Counted from the stretch's first letter, positions 1 to 9,316 are shown. The stretch: 64,000 bases of DNA from Sphingomonas sp. UV9 (GCF_004101245.1 NZ_SCIN01000002.1:496001-560000); one strand, 5' to 3'. Notes: generated by a model not told the origin, from the letters alone. Numbers and translations are program-made.

Positions 1-270
1 CCGATCAAGCGCCTCAAGGACCACCTGATCGCGATCGGTGAATGGGACGACGAGCGGCACGCCGCGCAGGACAAGGAGCTCGCCGAGCAGGTCAAGGCCG
101 CGCAGAAGGAAGCCGAGAAGAACGGCATCCTCGGCCACGGCCTGCACCAGCCGCTCGAGTCGCTGTTCGACGGCGTGTTCGAGGAACTGCCGTGGCATCT
201 GAAGGAGCAGCGCCAGCAGATGCTCGACGAGGAATCCGCGAGCGGCCGCCCCTGGGACCACAAGGCATGA
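1..270 (+). CDS. 2-oxoisovalerate dehydrogenase E1 alpha subunit, C-terminal 89 residues
   Basis: This is the 3' end of a gene that begins left of the window. The visible 89 residues read in frame 1 from the first base and end at TGA 268-270. They contain the segment LFDGVFEELPWHLKEQ and end in GRPWDHKA, which fits the C-terminus of thiamine-diphosphate-dependent E1 alpha subunits of the branched-chain 2-oxoacid dehydrogenase complex. The stop overlaps the start of the E1 beta gene (ATGA), so the two subunits are translationally coupled, as expected for an alpha2beta2 E1. The catalytic ThDP-binding part lies outside the window. The assignment rests on this tail plus the unmistakable E1 beta and E2 genes that follow. 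Confidence 0.85.
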   Translation, partial: PIKRLKDHLIAIGEWDDERHAAQDKELAEQVKAAQKEAEKNGILGHGLHQPLESLFDGVFEELPWHLKEQRQQMLDEESASGRPWDHKA

Positions 271-1334
271 GCGACATGATCGAAGCACCCGGCTCCGAAG
301 CAGCGGACGGCGGCGAAACCACCCGCATGAACATGATCCAGGCGATCAACTCCGCCATGGACATCATGATGGCCCGCGATCCCGACGTCATCGTCATGGG
401 CGAGGATGTCGGCTATTTCGGCGGCGTCTTCCGCGCGACCGCCGGGCTCCAGGCGAAACACGGCAAGACCCGCGTGTTCGACACGCCGATCACCGAATGC
501 GGGATCATCGGCGTCGCGGTCGGGATGGGTGCCTATGGCCTGCGCCCCGTCCCCGAGATCCAGTTCGCGGACTACATCTATCCCGCCCTCGACCAGCTCG
601 TCTCCGAGGCCGCGCGTCTGCGCTACCGTTCCGCCGGCGAGTTCACCTCGCCGATCACGGTGCGTTCGCCCTTCGGGGGCGGCATCTTCGGCGGCCAGAC
701 GCACAGCCAGTCGCCGGAGGGGCTGTTCACCCACATGTCGGGCATCAAGACGGTCATCCCGTCGACGCCCTATGACGCCAAGGGCCTGCTGATCGCCGCG
801 ATCGAGGACAACGACCCGACGCTCTTCTTCGAGCCCAAGCGCATCTACAACGGCCCGTTCGACGGCTATTGGGATCGCCCGTCGCAGAACTGGTCGAAGC
901 ACCCGGCCGGCGAAGTGCCAACGGGGTACTACAAGATCGAGCTCGGCAAGGCGAAGATCGTCCGCGCCGGTGAGGCGCTCACCATCCTCGCCTACGGCAC
1001 GATGGTGCACGTCTGCACCGCGGTCGTCGCCGAGGCCGGGATCGACGCGGAGATCGTCGACCTGCGCACGCTCGTCCCGCTCGACATCGAGACGATCGAG
1101 GCGTCCGTGAAGAAGACCGGGCGCTGCATGATCGTCCACGAGGCGACCCGCACCAGCGGCTTCGGCGCGGAGCTGTCGGCGATCGTCCAGGAACGCTGTT
1201 TCTACCATCTCGAAGCGCCGATCGAGCGCGTCACCGGGTTCGACACGCCGTACCCGCACAGCCTCGAATGGGCGTATTTCCCGGGGCCGGTCCGCATCGG
1301 CGAGGCCCTGAAAAAGATCATGAAGGACGCATAA
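267..1334 (+). CDS. 2-oxoisovalerate dehydrogenase E1 beta subunit
   Basis: This 355-residue protein is the E1 beta subunit of the branched-chain 2-oxoacid dehydrogenase complex. With E1 alpha it decarboxylates the 2-oxoacids from valine, leucine and isoleucine and passes the acyl group to the E2 lipoyl arm. MGEDVGYFGG near residues 44-53 and the segments GAYGLRPVPEIQFADY and RSPFGGGIFGGQTHSQSPE are typical of the beta subunit. The C-terminal transketolase domain includes EIVDLRTLVPLD and VTGFDTPYPHSLEWAYFP. I chose the ATG overlapping the E1 alpha stop; another in-frame ATG at 327 would remove a poorly conserved 20-residue leader. Specificity (branched-chain rather than pyruvate) is inferred from overall similarity and gene order. 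Confidence 0.92.
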   Translation: MSDMIEAPGSEAADGGETTRMNMIQAINSAMDIMMARDPDVIVMGEDVGYFGGVFRATAGLQAKHGKTRVFDTPITECGIIGVAVGMGAYGLRPVPEIQFADYIYPALDQLVSEAARLRYRSAGEFTSPITVRSPFGGGIFGGQTHSQSPEGLFTHMSGIKTVIPSTPYDAKGLLIAAIEDNDPTLFFEPKRIYNGPFDGYWDRPSQNWSKHPAGEVPTGYYKIELGKAKIVRAGEALTILAYGTMVHVCTAVVAEAGIDAEIVDLRTLVPLDIETIEASVKKTGRCMIVHEATRTSGFGAELSAIVQERCFYHLEAPIERVTGFDTPYPHSLEWAYFPGPVRIGEALKKIMKDA

Positions 1335-1352
1335 TGGCGCCTTCACCCACCC

Positions 1353-1428
1353 CCGTTCGCTTCGAGCGCAGTCGAGAAGCCTCCGGTATCCCTCACGCAA
1401 GTTTCTCGACTTCGCTCGAAACGAACGG
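1353..1428. repeat. Inverted repeat, family F
   Basis: Two 28-base arms (1353-1380 and 1401-1428) are inverted copies matching at about 25 positions, with a 20-base spacer. The left arm begins CCGTTCGCTTCGAGCGCAGT and the right arm is its near-perfect reverse complement. The element fills the gap between the E1 beta stop and the E2 start and ends 9 bases before the E2 ATG, so it would be transcribed as a hairpin in the operon mRNA and leaves little room for a ribosome binding site. Confidence 0.8.
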
Positions 1429-1437
1429 AATTTTTTG

Positions 1438-2805
1438 ATGGCCCGCTTCACCTTCAAACTGCCCGACATCGGCGAAGGCATCTCCGAGGCCGAGATCGTC
1501 GCCTGGCACGTCGCCATCGGCGACCGCGTCGAGGAGGATTCGCCGATCGCCGACATGATGACCGACAAGGCCACCGTCGAGATGGAATCGCCGGTGACCG
1601 GCGTCGTCGTCGAACTGGCGGGCGAGGTCGGCGACCAGGTGTCGATCGGCGCCGCGCTGGTCGTGATCGAGACCGATGCGGTCGAGGGCGCGGGCGAAGT
1701 GGTGGTGGCTCCATTGACGTCGGCGCAGGCCGAGACGGCCGAGCAGTACGAAGCCGAAAATCCCGGTGTCGAGGAGGTGGCCGACCTCAGGCAGTCCACC
1801 ACCCCGGCGGAGGCCGGGGCCCAATTGGGGGGCGCAGGTAACGAAGCGCAGTCCGATATTACGACCACCTCTCCACTTGGACCCCGGCCTTCGCCGGGGG
1901 GGATTGAGGGGCAGGGCGACGCCTCCAAAACCCACGCGCTAGCCTCCCCCGCAGTCCGCGCTCGCGCGCGTGACCTCGGCATTGATCTCGCCTCGGTAAA
2001 GACCGACGCCGACCGAGTCCGCCACGCCGATCTCGACGCCTACCTCCGCTACGGCTCGGGCGAAGGCTACCACGCCCCGCACGCCAGCCGCGCCCGCGAA
2101 GACCAGCCGATAAAAGTCATCGGCATGCGCCGCCGCATCGCCGAGAACATGGCCGCCTCGAAGCGCGCGATCCCGCACTTCACCTATGTCGACGAGATCG
2201 ACGTCACCGCGCTGGAGGCGATGCGCGCCGACCTCAACGCCAACCGCGGCGGCCGCCCCAAGCTCACCATGCTGCCGCTGATGATCGTCGCGATCTGTAA
2301 AGTCATCCCCGACTTCCCGATGATGAATGCGCGCTACGACGACGAAGCCGGCGTGGTGACTCGCCACGGCAGCATCCATCTCGGCATGGCGGCACAGACC
2401 GACGCCGGGCTCACCGTCCCCGTCATCCGCGACGCCCAGGACCGCAACGTCTGGCAGCTCGCGACCGAGATCACCCGCCTCGCCGAAGCCGCCCGCGCCG
2501 GCAAGCTTGCCCCCAACGAAATGGGCGGCGGCACGATCACCGTGACGTCGCTAGGCCCCCTCGGCGGCATCGCGACCACCCCGGTCATCAACCGCCCCGA
2601 AGTCGCGATCATCGGCCCCAACAAGATCGTCGAACGCCCGGTCTTCCGTTCTGATGGAAAAGGCGGCGACGAAGTCGTCCGCGCCAAGCTGATGAACCTG
2701 TCGATCAGCTGCGACCACCGCGTCGTCGACGGCTGGGACGCAGCAAGCTTCGTCCAGGGCCTCAAGAAGTATCTCGAAACCCCGGTCCTTCTGTTCGCCG
2801 ACTAA
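1438..2805 (+). CDS. Dihydrolipoamide acyltransferase, E2 of branched-chain 2-oxoacid dehydrogenase
   Basis: This 455-residue protein is the E2 core of the complex. It transfers the branched-chain acyl group from lipoate to CoA. An N-terminal lipoyl domain spans roughly residues 1-80, with the lipoylated lysine in DKATVEME (Lys44). A peripheral-subunit-binding domain follows at about 164-200 (SPAVRARARDLGIDL). The catalytic domain ends with ISCDHRVVDGWDAASF, which carries the active-site His and Asp. A TTG directly precedes the chosen ATG. The linker at about residues 121-155 is encoded by a complete copy of the intergenic palindromic repeat A, in frame; see that entry. The E3 gene is not in the window and a convergent thiolase follows. 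Confidence 0.93.
   Translation: MARFTFKLPDIGEGISEAEIVAWHVAIGDRVEEDSPIADMMTDKATVEMESPVTGVVVELAGEVGDQVSIGAALVVIETDAVEGAGEVVVAPLTSAQAETAEQYEAENPGVEEVADLRQSTTPAEAGAQLGGAGNEAQSDITTTSPLGPRPSPGGIEGQGDASKTHALASPAVRARARDLGIDLASVKTDADRVRHADLDAYLRYGSGEGYHAPHASRAREDQPIKVIGMRRRIAENMAASKRAIPHFTYVDEIDVTALEAMRADLNANRGGRPKLTMLPLMIVAICKVIPDFPMMNARYDDEAGVVTRHGSIHLGMAAQTDAGLTVPVIRDAQDRNVWQLATEITRLAEAARAGKLAPNEMGGGTITVTSLGPLGGIATTPVINRPEVAIIGPNKIVERPVFRSDGKGGDEVVRAKLMNLSISCDHRVVDGWDAASFVQGLKKYLETPVLLFAD
1798..1902. repeat. REP-pair family A, copy 1, inside the E2 gene
   Basis: This 105-base element has the same arms as the intergenic family A copies: CACCCCGGCGGAGGCCGGGG followed by CCCAATTGG on the left, and a near-inverse on the right. 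The spacer contains GTAACGAAGCGC, the reverse complement of the conserved GCGCTTCGTTAC, so this copy lies in inverse orientation. It is 35 codons long, keeps the reading frame open and encodes a Pro/Ala/Gly/Thr-rich linker between the lipoyl and subunit-binding domains. Confidence 0.9.
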
Positions 2806-2823
2806 GCAGACGAAGGCCTTAAA

Positions 2824-2886
2824 ACCCCCTCTGCCTTAGGGGAGGGGTAAGTGGCCCGCCCGGCCCTTGCCGGGTGGGATGGGTGA
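2824..2886. repeat. Tandem hairpins, singleton family H, downstream of E2
   Basis: Two GC-rich hairpins follow the E2 stop: one formed by CCCTC and GAGGG around 2825-2847, the other by CCCGGC-CCTT-GCCGGG around 2857-2872. They lie between convergent genes together with repeat A copy 2 and could help end transcription, although no clear T-tract follows. Confidence 0.45.
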
Positions 2887-2928
2887 GGGCACGACGCAGA
2901 GCACCCGAAATTTCACTGCCCCCAATTA

Positions 2929-3036
2929 CCACCCCGGCGAAGGCCGAGGCCCAATTGGAAAGGTGGAAATAACAGAGCGCGATGCCCCGTTATCGTCGTC
3001 CCCCATTTGGGCCCCGGCCTCCGCCGGGGCGGTGGC
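2929..3036. repeat. REP-pair family A, copy 2
   Basis: A left arm ACCCCGGCGAAGGCCGAGGC, followed by CCAATTGG, is mirrored by a right arm ending GGCCTCCGCCGGGGCGG. The spacer holds a degenerate form of the family A core. The copy lies between the convergent E2 and thiolase genes. Confidence 0.85.
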
Positions 3037-3047
3037 GATGGCAAACC

Positions 3048-4244
3048 TCAAACGATCTCGAACAACCCCGCGGCCCCCATGCCCCCCGCGGTGCACATCG
3101 ACACGACGACATAGCGCACCCCGCGCTTGCGACCCTCGATCAGCGCATGCCCGACCAGCCGCGATCCGGTCATCCCGAACGGATGCCCGACCGCGATCGC
3201 GCCGCCATTGACGTTGTATTTCTCCGGATCGATCCCGAGGAAATCGCGGCAATACAGGCACTGCGACGCGAACGCCTCGTTCAGCTCCCACAGCCCGATA
3301 TCGCCCACCGACAGCCCGGCGCGCTCCAATAACTTGGGGATCGCGAACACCGGTCCGATCCCCATCTCCGCCGGACTGCACCCCGCCGCCTGGAACCCGC
3401 GATAGATACCGAGGATATCCTTGCCCTCGGCCTCCGCCGTCCTGCGATCCATCAGCAACTGCGCCGACGCCCCGTCCGACAACTGGCTGGCATTCCCCGC
3501 CGTCACGTTCGATCCCGGCCCCGAAAACTCGCCGCCTGGCCACACCGTCTTCAGCCCGCGCAGCCCCTCCAGCGTCGTGCCCGCACGGATTCCCTCGTCC
3601 TGCGACAACGTGACGCTCTCGATTCCCGCATGCGCGCCCTGCTTGTCGAACAGCGCCTTCTCGACCGTGATCGGCACGATCTCCTCGGCAAACGCACCGC
3701 TGGCGAGCCCCGCCGCCGCGCGCTGCTGGCTCATCGCAGCATAGGTGTCCTGCGCCTCGCGGCTGATCCCGTATTTCTCCGCGACGATCTCGGCGGTCTC
3801 GATCATCGGGATATAGGCGGCGGGCTCCTTCGCGATCACGCTCGCATTGACGTAGCGCGGCGCGTCCTTGGTCACGGTGAAGCTGATCGACTCCATCCCG
3901 CCGGCAAGCGCCACGTCGGCTTCGTCGCACATGATCGTCCGCGCCGCGAGCGCCACCGCGGTCAGTCCCGATCCGCATTTCCGGTCGAGCGTGAACGCCG
4001 GCACCGACTCCGGCAGTCCGCCCGCAAAGATCGCCATCCGCCCCGCATTGCCACCCTGCGTGCCATGCTGGTTGCCGACACCCCAGAACACCTCGTCGAT
4101 CCGCGCCGGATCGATCCCCGCCCGCTCGACCACCGCGTTCATTACGTGGCCCGCGAGCACCGGCGCCTCGGTCGCGTTGAAGGCGCCGCGATACGCTTTG
4201 CCGATGGCGGTACGGGCGGTCGAGACGATGGCGGCTTCACGCAT
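3048..4244 (-). CDS. Acetyl-CoA C-acyltransferase (thiolase)
   Basis: This 398-residue thiolase cleaves 3-oxoacyl-CoA with CoA to acetyl-CoA and a shortened acyl-CoA, or runs the reverse condensation. The nucleophilic cysteine is in [14 protein letters not shown] (Cys90). The second active-site segment is [16 protein letters not shown] (His) and the third, near the C-terminus, is [14 protein letters not shown] (Cys). I chose the ATG at 4244 ([12 protein letters not shown]), which matches the usual N-terminus of the family; the frame stays open 36 codons further upstream without similarity. It lies 67 bases after the glucanase gene on the same strand and might be cotranscribed. Whether it serves beta-oxidation or acetoacetyl-CoA formation cannot be told from sequence. 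Confidence 0.93.
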   Translation of the reverse strand: MREAAIVSTARTAIGKAYRGAFNATEAPVLAGHVMNAVVERAGIDPARIDEVFWGVGNQHGTQGGNAGRMAIFAGGLPESVPAFTLDRKCGSGLTAVALAARTIMCDEADVALAGGMESISFTVTKDAPRYVNASVIAKEPAAYIPMIETAEIVAEKYGISREAQDTYAAMSQQRAAAGLASGAFAEEIVPITVEKALFDKQGAHAGIESVTLSQDEGIRAGTTLEGLRGLKTVWPGGEFSGPGSNVTAGNASQLSDGASAQLLMDRRTAEAEGKDILGIYRGFQAAGCSPAEMGIGPVFAIPKLLERAGLSVGDIGLWELNEAFASQCLYCRDFLGIDPEKYNVNGGAIAVGHPFGMTGSRLVGHALIEGRKRGVRYVVVSMCTAGGMGAAGLFEIV

Positions 4245-4311
4245 GCTGGAACCTTTCGAGGATCGGGTATGTCGATCCTCTAAGCCGTTACGTGCCTTCG
4301 CGAAACCCCCG

Positions 4312-5778
4312 TCAGGGAACGCGCGCCAGCCACCCGCCGGTAAATCCGGCACGATCCAGCCCGCGGCGGATATGCGGGTTCTTCCGCATCGTGTTCCACA
4401 CCATGCCGGTCCGCCAGTTCTCGATCATTGCCACGATCGGCCCCTGGTCGATGCCGAGATAGTCGCTGTCGACCCAGCCGACGTCGGGAACGATCCGGCC
4501 ATGCTTCAACGGTTCGCCCATCTCGGTCAGCGTCGGGTTGAACGCGTCGAAGAACCCGTATTTGCCGTAGATGCCCTTGCCGTAGCGATCGTGCATCGCG
4601 GTGATCGCCGGAATGACGAGATCGGGCGCAAACACGATCGATCCGACCGCGGCGGTCGGCGCCAGCGTCCCGTCGTCGCGCGCGCCGGGGCCGCGTTCGG
4701 AATAGCTGAAGAATTCGCGTTGCCGCCCGCCGATCGTCGCCTTGAAATCGCCCGGCCCGTCGCACGCGGTCAGCCCCCAGATGTCCGGTCCATAGCCCGC
4801 GAACCCGGCGCCGTTGGTGCCGCCGTTCGCGATCGCATAGTCGCGCTGCGCGATCGTCGCGCGCTTGCTGTTCTCGAAATAATCGATCCCCTTGGTCGCG
4901 ATGTACGGATCGCGGATCCCGCGGAAATCGACCCAGACATGGCTGTACTGGTGCACGAACATCGGCGGATAATGGAGGTGATCGCCCTTCCACGACGGCT
5001 CGAACTTCTCGGTCAGCGCGCCCCAGGTCGACGGCGGCAGCGGATGCGTCGGCGAACCCAGCGCGAGCAGGTACATCAGCATCCCCTCGTTGTAGATGTT
5101 CCAGTCGCTCGCGATGAACCCGCTCTCGGGACGCCAGCCCATCGACAGGAACGGCGCGCGCGGCGTGATCCAGGTCCAGTCGACCGCGCCGTAGATCTGG
5201 TCGGCCAGCGCGCGAATCCGCTGTTCCTCGGGATGATCGCCATCGAACCAGCTCTGTGCGAACAGAATCCCGCCCAGCAGCAGTGCCGTATCGATCGTCG
5301 ACAATTCCGCGCGCGCGAACCGCTGCCCCTTGGTGATGCCGAGGAAGTGGTAGAAAAATCCCTTGTAGCCACTGTTGCCGGTCGGCTCGGGACCCATCGG
5401 CGCGATCGCGAAGAACTCCATCGTCGCCAGGGTGCGTTTGCGCGCCTGCTCGCGGGTCACCCAGCCATTGACCACGCCGATCGGATAGGCCGTCAGCGCG
5501 AAGCCGACCGCGGCGATCGACGAGAAGGACGGTGTCGGCCAGCGATCGAGTGCGAGCCCGGTCACCGGATTCGTCGTATCCCAGAAATACAGGAACGCGC
5601 GCTCCTGCAGATTGTCGATCAGCGGGTTGGCGGACGGTGATGGCGCCGGCACCGGTGGCGCGGCCCCCGTCATGCCCTCGATCGCCTGGACCAGCGGCCG
5701 CCCGACCGATGTGCATCCCGCGGTAAGTCCACCGAGCGTCATCGCGCTGGTGCCGAGAAACTGCCGTCGATCGAGCAT
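4312..5778 (-). CDS. Exported glucoamylase-family (GH144-type) glycoside hydrolase
   Basis: This 488-residue protein belongs to the putative glucoamylase family (PF10091), whose characterised bacterial members are endo-beta-1,2-glucanases of GH144. Typical segments are [20 protein letters not shown] (about 58-77), the Ser-Ile-Ala-Ala-Val-Gly-Phe stretch after it, [13 protein letters not shown] and [20 protein letters not shown] loops in the middle. The N-terminus [13 protein letters not shown] is a twin-arginine-type signal, and Cys22 in GLTAGC could be a lipidation site, so the enzyme probably acts in the periplasm or on the outer membrane. AGGAG six bases before the ATG supports the start. 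It sits 75 bases downstream of a TonB receptor on the same strand, suggesting import and degradation of an oligosaccharide. The beta-1,2-glucan substrate is inferred from the family only. Confidence 0.8.
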   Translation of the reverse strand: MLDRRQFLGTSAMTLGGLTAGCTSVGRPLVQAIEGMTGAAPPVPAPSPSANPLIDNLQERAFLYFWDTTNPVTGLALDRWPTPSFSSIAAVGFALTAYPIGVVNGWVTREQARKRTLATMEFFAIAPMGPEPTGNSGYKGFFYHFLGITKGQRFARAELSTIDTALLLGGILFAQSWFDGDHPEEQRIRALADQIYGAVDWTWITPRAPFLSMGWRPESGFIASDWNIYNEGMLMYLLALGSPTHPLPPSTWGALTEKFEPSWKGDHLHYPPMFVHQYSHVWVDFRGIRDPYIATKGIDYFENSKRATIAQRDYAIANGGTNGAGFAGYGPDIWGLTACDGPGDFKATIGGRQREFFSYSERGPGARDDGTLAPTAAVGSIVFAPDLVIPAITAMHDRYGKGIYGKYGFFDAFNPTLTEMGEPLKHGRIVPDVGWVDSDYLGIDQGPIVAMIENWRTGMVWNTMRKNPHIRRGLDRAGFTGGWLARVP

Positions 5779-5853
5779 TCGAACTCCTGGTCAAGGTCAC
5801 CGCCATGACCGTCAAGTCTGGCGAGCGGCCGGGGGCCGCTCGCCTTTACCGCA

Positions 5854-8844
5854 TCAGAACCTGTAACCTACCCTGAACTGCACGCGACGCGGCAGGGTCA
5901 GTGTGCTGGTGCCGATCCGCGCAGGGTCGAGCGGGTCGGTCGCCTGCCCGGTCGCGGGATCGATCGTGTTGTTGAACGAAGCGTCGAAGCCCTCGAAGTT
6001 CTTGTTGTTGAAGGCATTCAGCAGATCGACGGCGGCCTCGAACTGATCGTCCCTGCCGAACACGCGGAAGCGCTTGGCGAGCGTCAGGTTGATCTCGCAA
6101 TACGCGAACAGGCCCTTGATGCAGTTCTTCTGCGGATAGCGCGCGGTGAACCGGTTGAAACCCGAATCCGCGCCGTTGGTGGCATCGGTCACCTGGAATG
6201 CCTGGCCGCTGCCAAGCGTGTTCAGCATCGAGAACTGGAAGCCGAGTGGCAGATCGACCGTGCCCGATACGACCACGCGATGGCGCTCGTCGCCGGCCCG
6301 CGGACGCCAGCCATAATCGTCCGGTGTCACCGCATCCAGGCTGAACAGGTCGCCGCCATTCTGCTCACCCTTTGAGAAGGTGTAGGCGATGTTCAGGCCC
6401 CAGCCGGACGATTTGGTGTAGTTCTTGTCCAGCGTGAAATAGATCGCCTTGTAGCGCGTATCGAGTCCGTCGAAGCCGATCAGCGCATTCGCATAGCCGA
6501 ACGGCAGCAGTGGCGCGGTGTTGCAGCAGGCGCCAAGCCCGTTGGCATTACGCGTGGCGAAAATGTTGGTGTAGCCGTTGCGCCCGCGAATATAGGATCC
6601 GGTGAGCGACGTCTGGAAGATGCCGACTCTTTGGCGGATGCCGATGCTGGCCTGGTCGTTGACGGGCGGCCGCGCGTCGTTCTTCACGGCATACAGCTCG
6701 GGCAAACCCTGCGTCGAGCTGGCGGCGAGTTGCAGCAGTCCATCACGCGTCAGATAGACCGGGTCCCAGGGAACCGTCGGCAGGTTCTGGCGCGGTGCGC
6801 CATTCGTCGAAAAGCGGAATACGCCGGTCGGGTTGATCGTGCGACTAAGCTCGTCGACCGTATTGTTGAAGTTGTTGCGATCGTAATAGCGACCGACCCC
6901 GCCGAAGATGACCGTAGACTGGTCGCCTTTCACATCATACGAAAAGCCGAAGCGCGGCGCGATCGCGCCGGCGAACGGGCTGCGGTTGCTGCCGTCTGTG
7001 ATGTAGTTTTCGGGGTCGAAATACGACGTGCTGGGCAGTGCCCGCAACGCATTCGCGGCATTGCCGGGCGTGCGGTATTCGTTGTTGAAGCCGTTGGTCT
7101 CGTAGTCCCAGCGGACGCCGACGTTGAGCTGGAGCTTGCTCGTCACGTTCCAGTCGTCCTGCGCATACAGCCCGATCTGCGTGTTCGACGCGAGGATCTT
7201 GCCGTTGCCGAGGCCCAGCCGAGCTTCGGCGGGAAACGCGAATGTCAGGCCGTTCTGCGGCTCGCGGCGATAGGTGTAGCGCGGCTGGATGAACGACTGG
7301 TTGTCGAACTCGATATCGGTGACCTCGACCCGCGCGCCGACCTTGAACGCATGGTTCTCGAGGCCCGTATAAGTAACGTCGTCGCGCAGGGTATAGCCCT
7401 GCTGGACTTCCCGCCGGGTCGAATCCTTGCCGCCGAAAATGATCACGCCGTCATAATCGAAGGTCGCCAGGTCAGGGTTCAGCGAGGTCGGATTGAACGT
7501 GTAGCTCAGATAGTTGGCATTGAATTCGTTGATGAAATCGCTGCCGGTATAGGTCCATTTATACAGATAGGTATCGACGACGTTGATCTTGTTCTCGGCG
7601 TTCTCGAACGACACGTTGCCACCGAAATTCTGGATATCGGTTTCCTGGCGGCGGCTGAACGACAGGTCCATCACCTGGTTGCTGTCCGGCGTCAGCGTCA
7701 GTTTGCCGAAGTAGAAATCGCCGCGGAACGGGCTGACGAACGCGCCTTCGAAATCGCTCAGTCGACGCCCCGAATTGGCCTCGAAATCGGCAACCGCCAC
7801 GGCCGACCCGGTGCTGTCGACGTTGAACGCGCGGTCCTGGTCGTTGCCTTCGTAGGTGGCGAAGAAGAACAGCTTGTCCTTGATGATCGGGCCGCCCAGC
7901 GAGACGCCGTATTGCTTGCGCTTGAACGCGGGCTCGGGGCGGTCGTTGCGCTTGTCGAGAAACGCCTTCTCGGTCAGGCTCTTGTCGGTGTACTGGCCGA
8001 ACACTTCGCCGTGGAATTCGTTGGTGCCCGACTTGGTCACCGCGGTGATGATCGCCGCGCCGGCCTGTTCGTACTCGGCCTTGTAGTTCTGCGTGAGGAC
8101 GCGGAATTCCTGCACCGCCAACTGGCCGAAGGGATTGCCACGGCTGTTCTGCTGGCCGGCGACGCCGCCCTCGCGCAGCTTGTTCTTGAGGCTGACGCCG
8201 TCGATGAACACGTTGACCTGGCTGGCCGTGGACGCGCCCGACTGAAAGCCCTTGTTCGTCTCGCTATCATTGTATTTCACGCCGGGCGCGAGGGCCGCGA
8301 ACGACAGGAAGTTGCGATCGGTCTGCGGCAGGTTGCGGATCTGCTGCTGGCTGACGTTGGTCGCGACTTCGCTGGTCTTGGTCTCGACCAGACGGCCTCC
8401 GGTGACGACGATTTCCTGGTCCTCACCCGTGGCGGGCGCAGCATCTGCCGTGGCAGCGCCCGCAGCACTGGCAGGGGCAGCGGGGGCCGGCGGAGCGAGC
8501 GTCGCGTCGACCGTCGCGGACTGGCCGATCGACACGATGACGCGCTGGACCGACGTTTCGCCGTTCGTACCGGTCACGGTGATCGTGTACTGCGCCGGCC
8601 TCAGCCCGTTCAGGATATAGCTCCCGTTCTCCGCCGAGACGGTGCGAAACGTCTGGTTGGTCCCCCCGTTCACCGCCACAACGGTTGCGCCGGCAACCGC
8701 CGCACCAGCCGCATCGCGCACCTGCCCGCGGATCGCCGCGGTCGTCGTCTGTGCCGTCGCCGCAGTCGTGAAAGCCGCAGCCGATCCGAGGATCGTCGTC
8801 GTCACCAGCGCAGCGCGCAGCGCCGCGACCATCATGGTCTTCAT
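5854..8844 (-). CDS. TonB-dependent receptor with N-terminal carboxypeptidase-regulatory-like domain (Oar type)
   Basis: This 996-residue outer-membrane receptor would import a ligand using TonB energy. A signal peptide ends near AATAQ (residue 32). A carboxypeptidase-regulatory-like (CnaB-type) domain follows at about 35-117, then an Ala/Pro linker and the sequence EDQEIVVTGGR (141-151), where a TonB box is expected. The plug domain spans roughly 155-280 (IRNLPQTDRNFLSFAALAPG, VNVFIDGVSLKNKLR). The rest is beta-barrel and ends in FRVGYRF, with the terminal Phe needed for outer-membrane insertion. Such receptors in sphingomonads take up saccharides or peptides. The glucanase gene directly downstream points to a glucan, but this is inference. 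The 472-base upstream gap holds a candidate LacI-type operator. Confidence 0.92.
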   Translation of the reverse strand: MKTMMVAALRAALVTTTILGSAAAFTTAATAQTTTAAIRGQVRDAAGAAVAGATVVAVNGGTNQTFRTVSAENGSYILNGLRPAQYTITVTGTNGETSVQRVIVSIGQSATVDATLAPPAPAAPASAAGAATADAAPATGEDQEIVVTGGRLVETKTSEVATNVSQQQIRNLPQTDRNFLSFAALAPGVKYNDSETNKGFQSGASTASQVNVFIDGVSLKNKLREGGVAGQQNSRGNPFGQLAVQEFRVLTQNYKAEYEQAGAAIITAVTKSGTNEFHGEVFGQYTDKSLTEKAFLDKRNDRPEPAFKRKQYGVSLGGPIIKDKLFFFATYEGNDQDRAFNVDSTGSAVAVADFEANSGRRLSDFEGAFVSPFRGDFYFGKLTLTPDSNQVMDLSFSRRQETDIQNFGGNVSFENAENKINVVDTYLYKWTYTGSDFINEFNANYLSYTFNPTSLNPDLATFDYDGVIIFGGKDSTRREVQQGYTLRDDVTYTGLENHAFKVGARVEVTDIEFDNQSFIQPRYTYRREPQNGLTFAFPAEARLGLGNGKILASNTQIGLYAQDDWNVTSKLQLNVGVRWDYETNGFNNEYRTPGNAANALRALPSTSYFDPENYITDGSNRSPFAGAIAPRFGFSYDVKGDQSTVIFGGVGRYYDRNNFNNTVDELSRTINPTGVFRFSTNGAPRQNLPTVPWDPVYLTRDGLLQLAASSTQGLPELYAVKNDARPPVNDQASIGIRQRVGIFQTSLTGSYIRGRNGYTNIFATRNANGLGACCNTAPLLPFGYANALIGFDGLDTRYKAIYFTLDKNYTKSSGWGLNIAYTFSKGEQNGGDLFSLDAVTPDDYGWRPRAGDERHRVVVSGTVDLPLGFQFSMLNTLGSGQAFQVTDATNGADSGFNRFTARYPQKNCIKGLFAYCEINLTLAKRFRVFGRDDQFEAAVDLLNAFNNKNFEGFDASFNNTIDPATGQATDPLDPARIGTSTLTLPRRVQFRVGYRF

Positions 8845-9316
8845 GTCGAAAAATCCCCTGCGTTGGATCGCGGATCGGCAAATGGCGTGGATACGATCGT
8901 GGCGGTCCTGCCCGAAGCTGGGGCAATGCCGGATCGTAGTGTTCGCGACGGTCGCGACCCCATGCCCTGGACCTCTCCGTTAACCGCTCCCAATGGAGTC
9001 GGTTGGGCAGCACGCATGTTTGCATGGCCGCCGGGAGGGAGCCTCTACGCCCGGTTTCCGATGTCTGCCAATCACTGTTCCGCATGAAGGACCGATTCGG
9101 CGACAGTCCGTGTCATTATCGCCACAATCCATGTTTGCCGGGTAGCATTTCGATTAATAACGCCGCCGTAACGACTATCGACGCCTCGGAGAATCGCGGG
9201 TTGAATATTTCCATATCAGCCGCTGCGAACGCAAGGAATTCGTAGCGGCACTGAACGCCATCTTGGCAGAGTTTCGCCAAGGAAAAATAGTTATTTTCCC
9301 GAGCGAATACCGTGTC
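8845..9316. other. Promoter region of the TonB receptor gene, no gene seen
   Basis: This 472-base gap lies between the end of gor and the start of the TonB receptor, both on the minus strand. I see no credible ORF. The half near gor is AT-richer than its surroundings and includes short inverted repeats, CTTGGC/GCCAAG at about 9264-9283 and AAAATA/TATTTT just after it. The half near the receptor has a possible LacI-family operator at 8979-8994. I could not fix a -35/-10 pair. Confidence 0.5.
8979..8994 (-). promoter_or_regulatory. Candidate LacI-family operator upstream of the TonB receptor
   Basis: On the minus strand this reads TTGGGAGCGGTTAACG, an imperfect palindrome around AGCGGT. It resembles the AGCGCT-centred sites used by LacI-family regulators of sugar genes in Alphaproteobacteria. 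It lies about 135 bases before the receptor start. The match is weak and no regulator gene is nearby. Confidence 0.25.

Noticed and set aside
2926..3978. 350-codon minus-strand frame overlapping the thiolase gene
   Set aside because: A shifted reading of the thiolase gene; composition is Arg/Gly-rich without motifs. No frameshift in the thiolase is needed.
4280..5815. 511-codon frame in another phase of the glucanase gene
   Set aside because: Arg-rich shadow with no signal peptide or domain; the 488-residue frame has a Tat signal, a ribosome binding site and family motifs.
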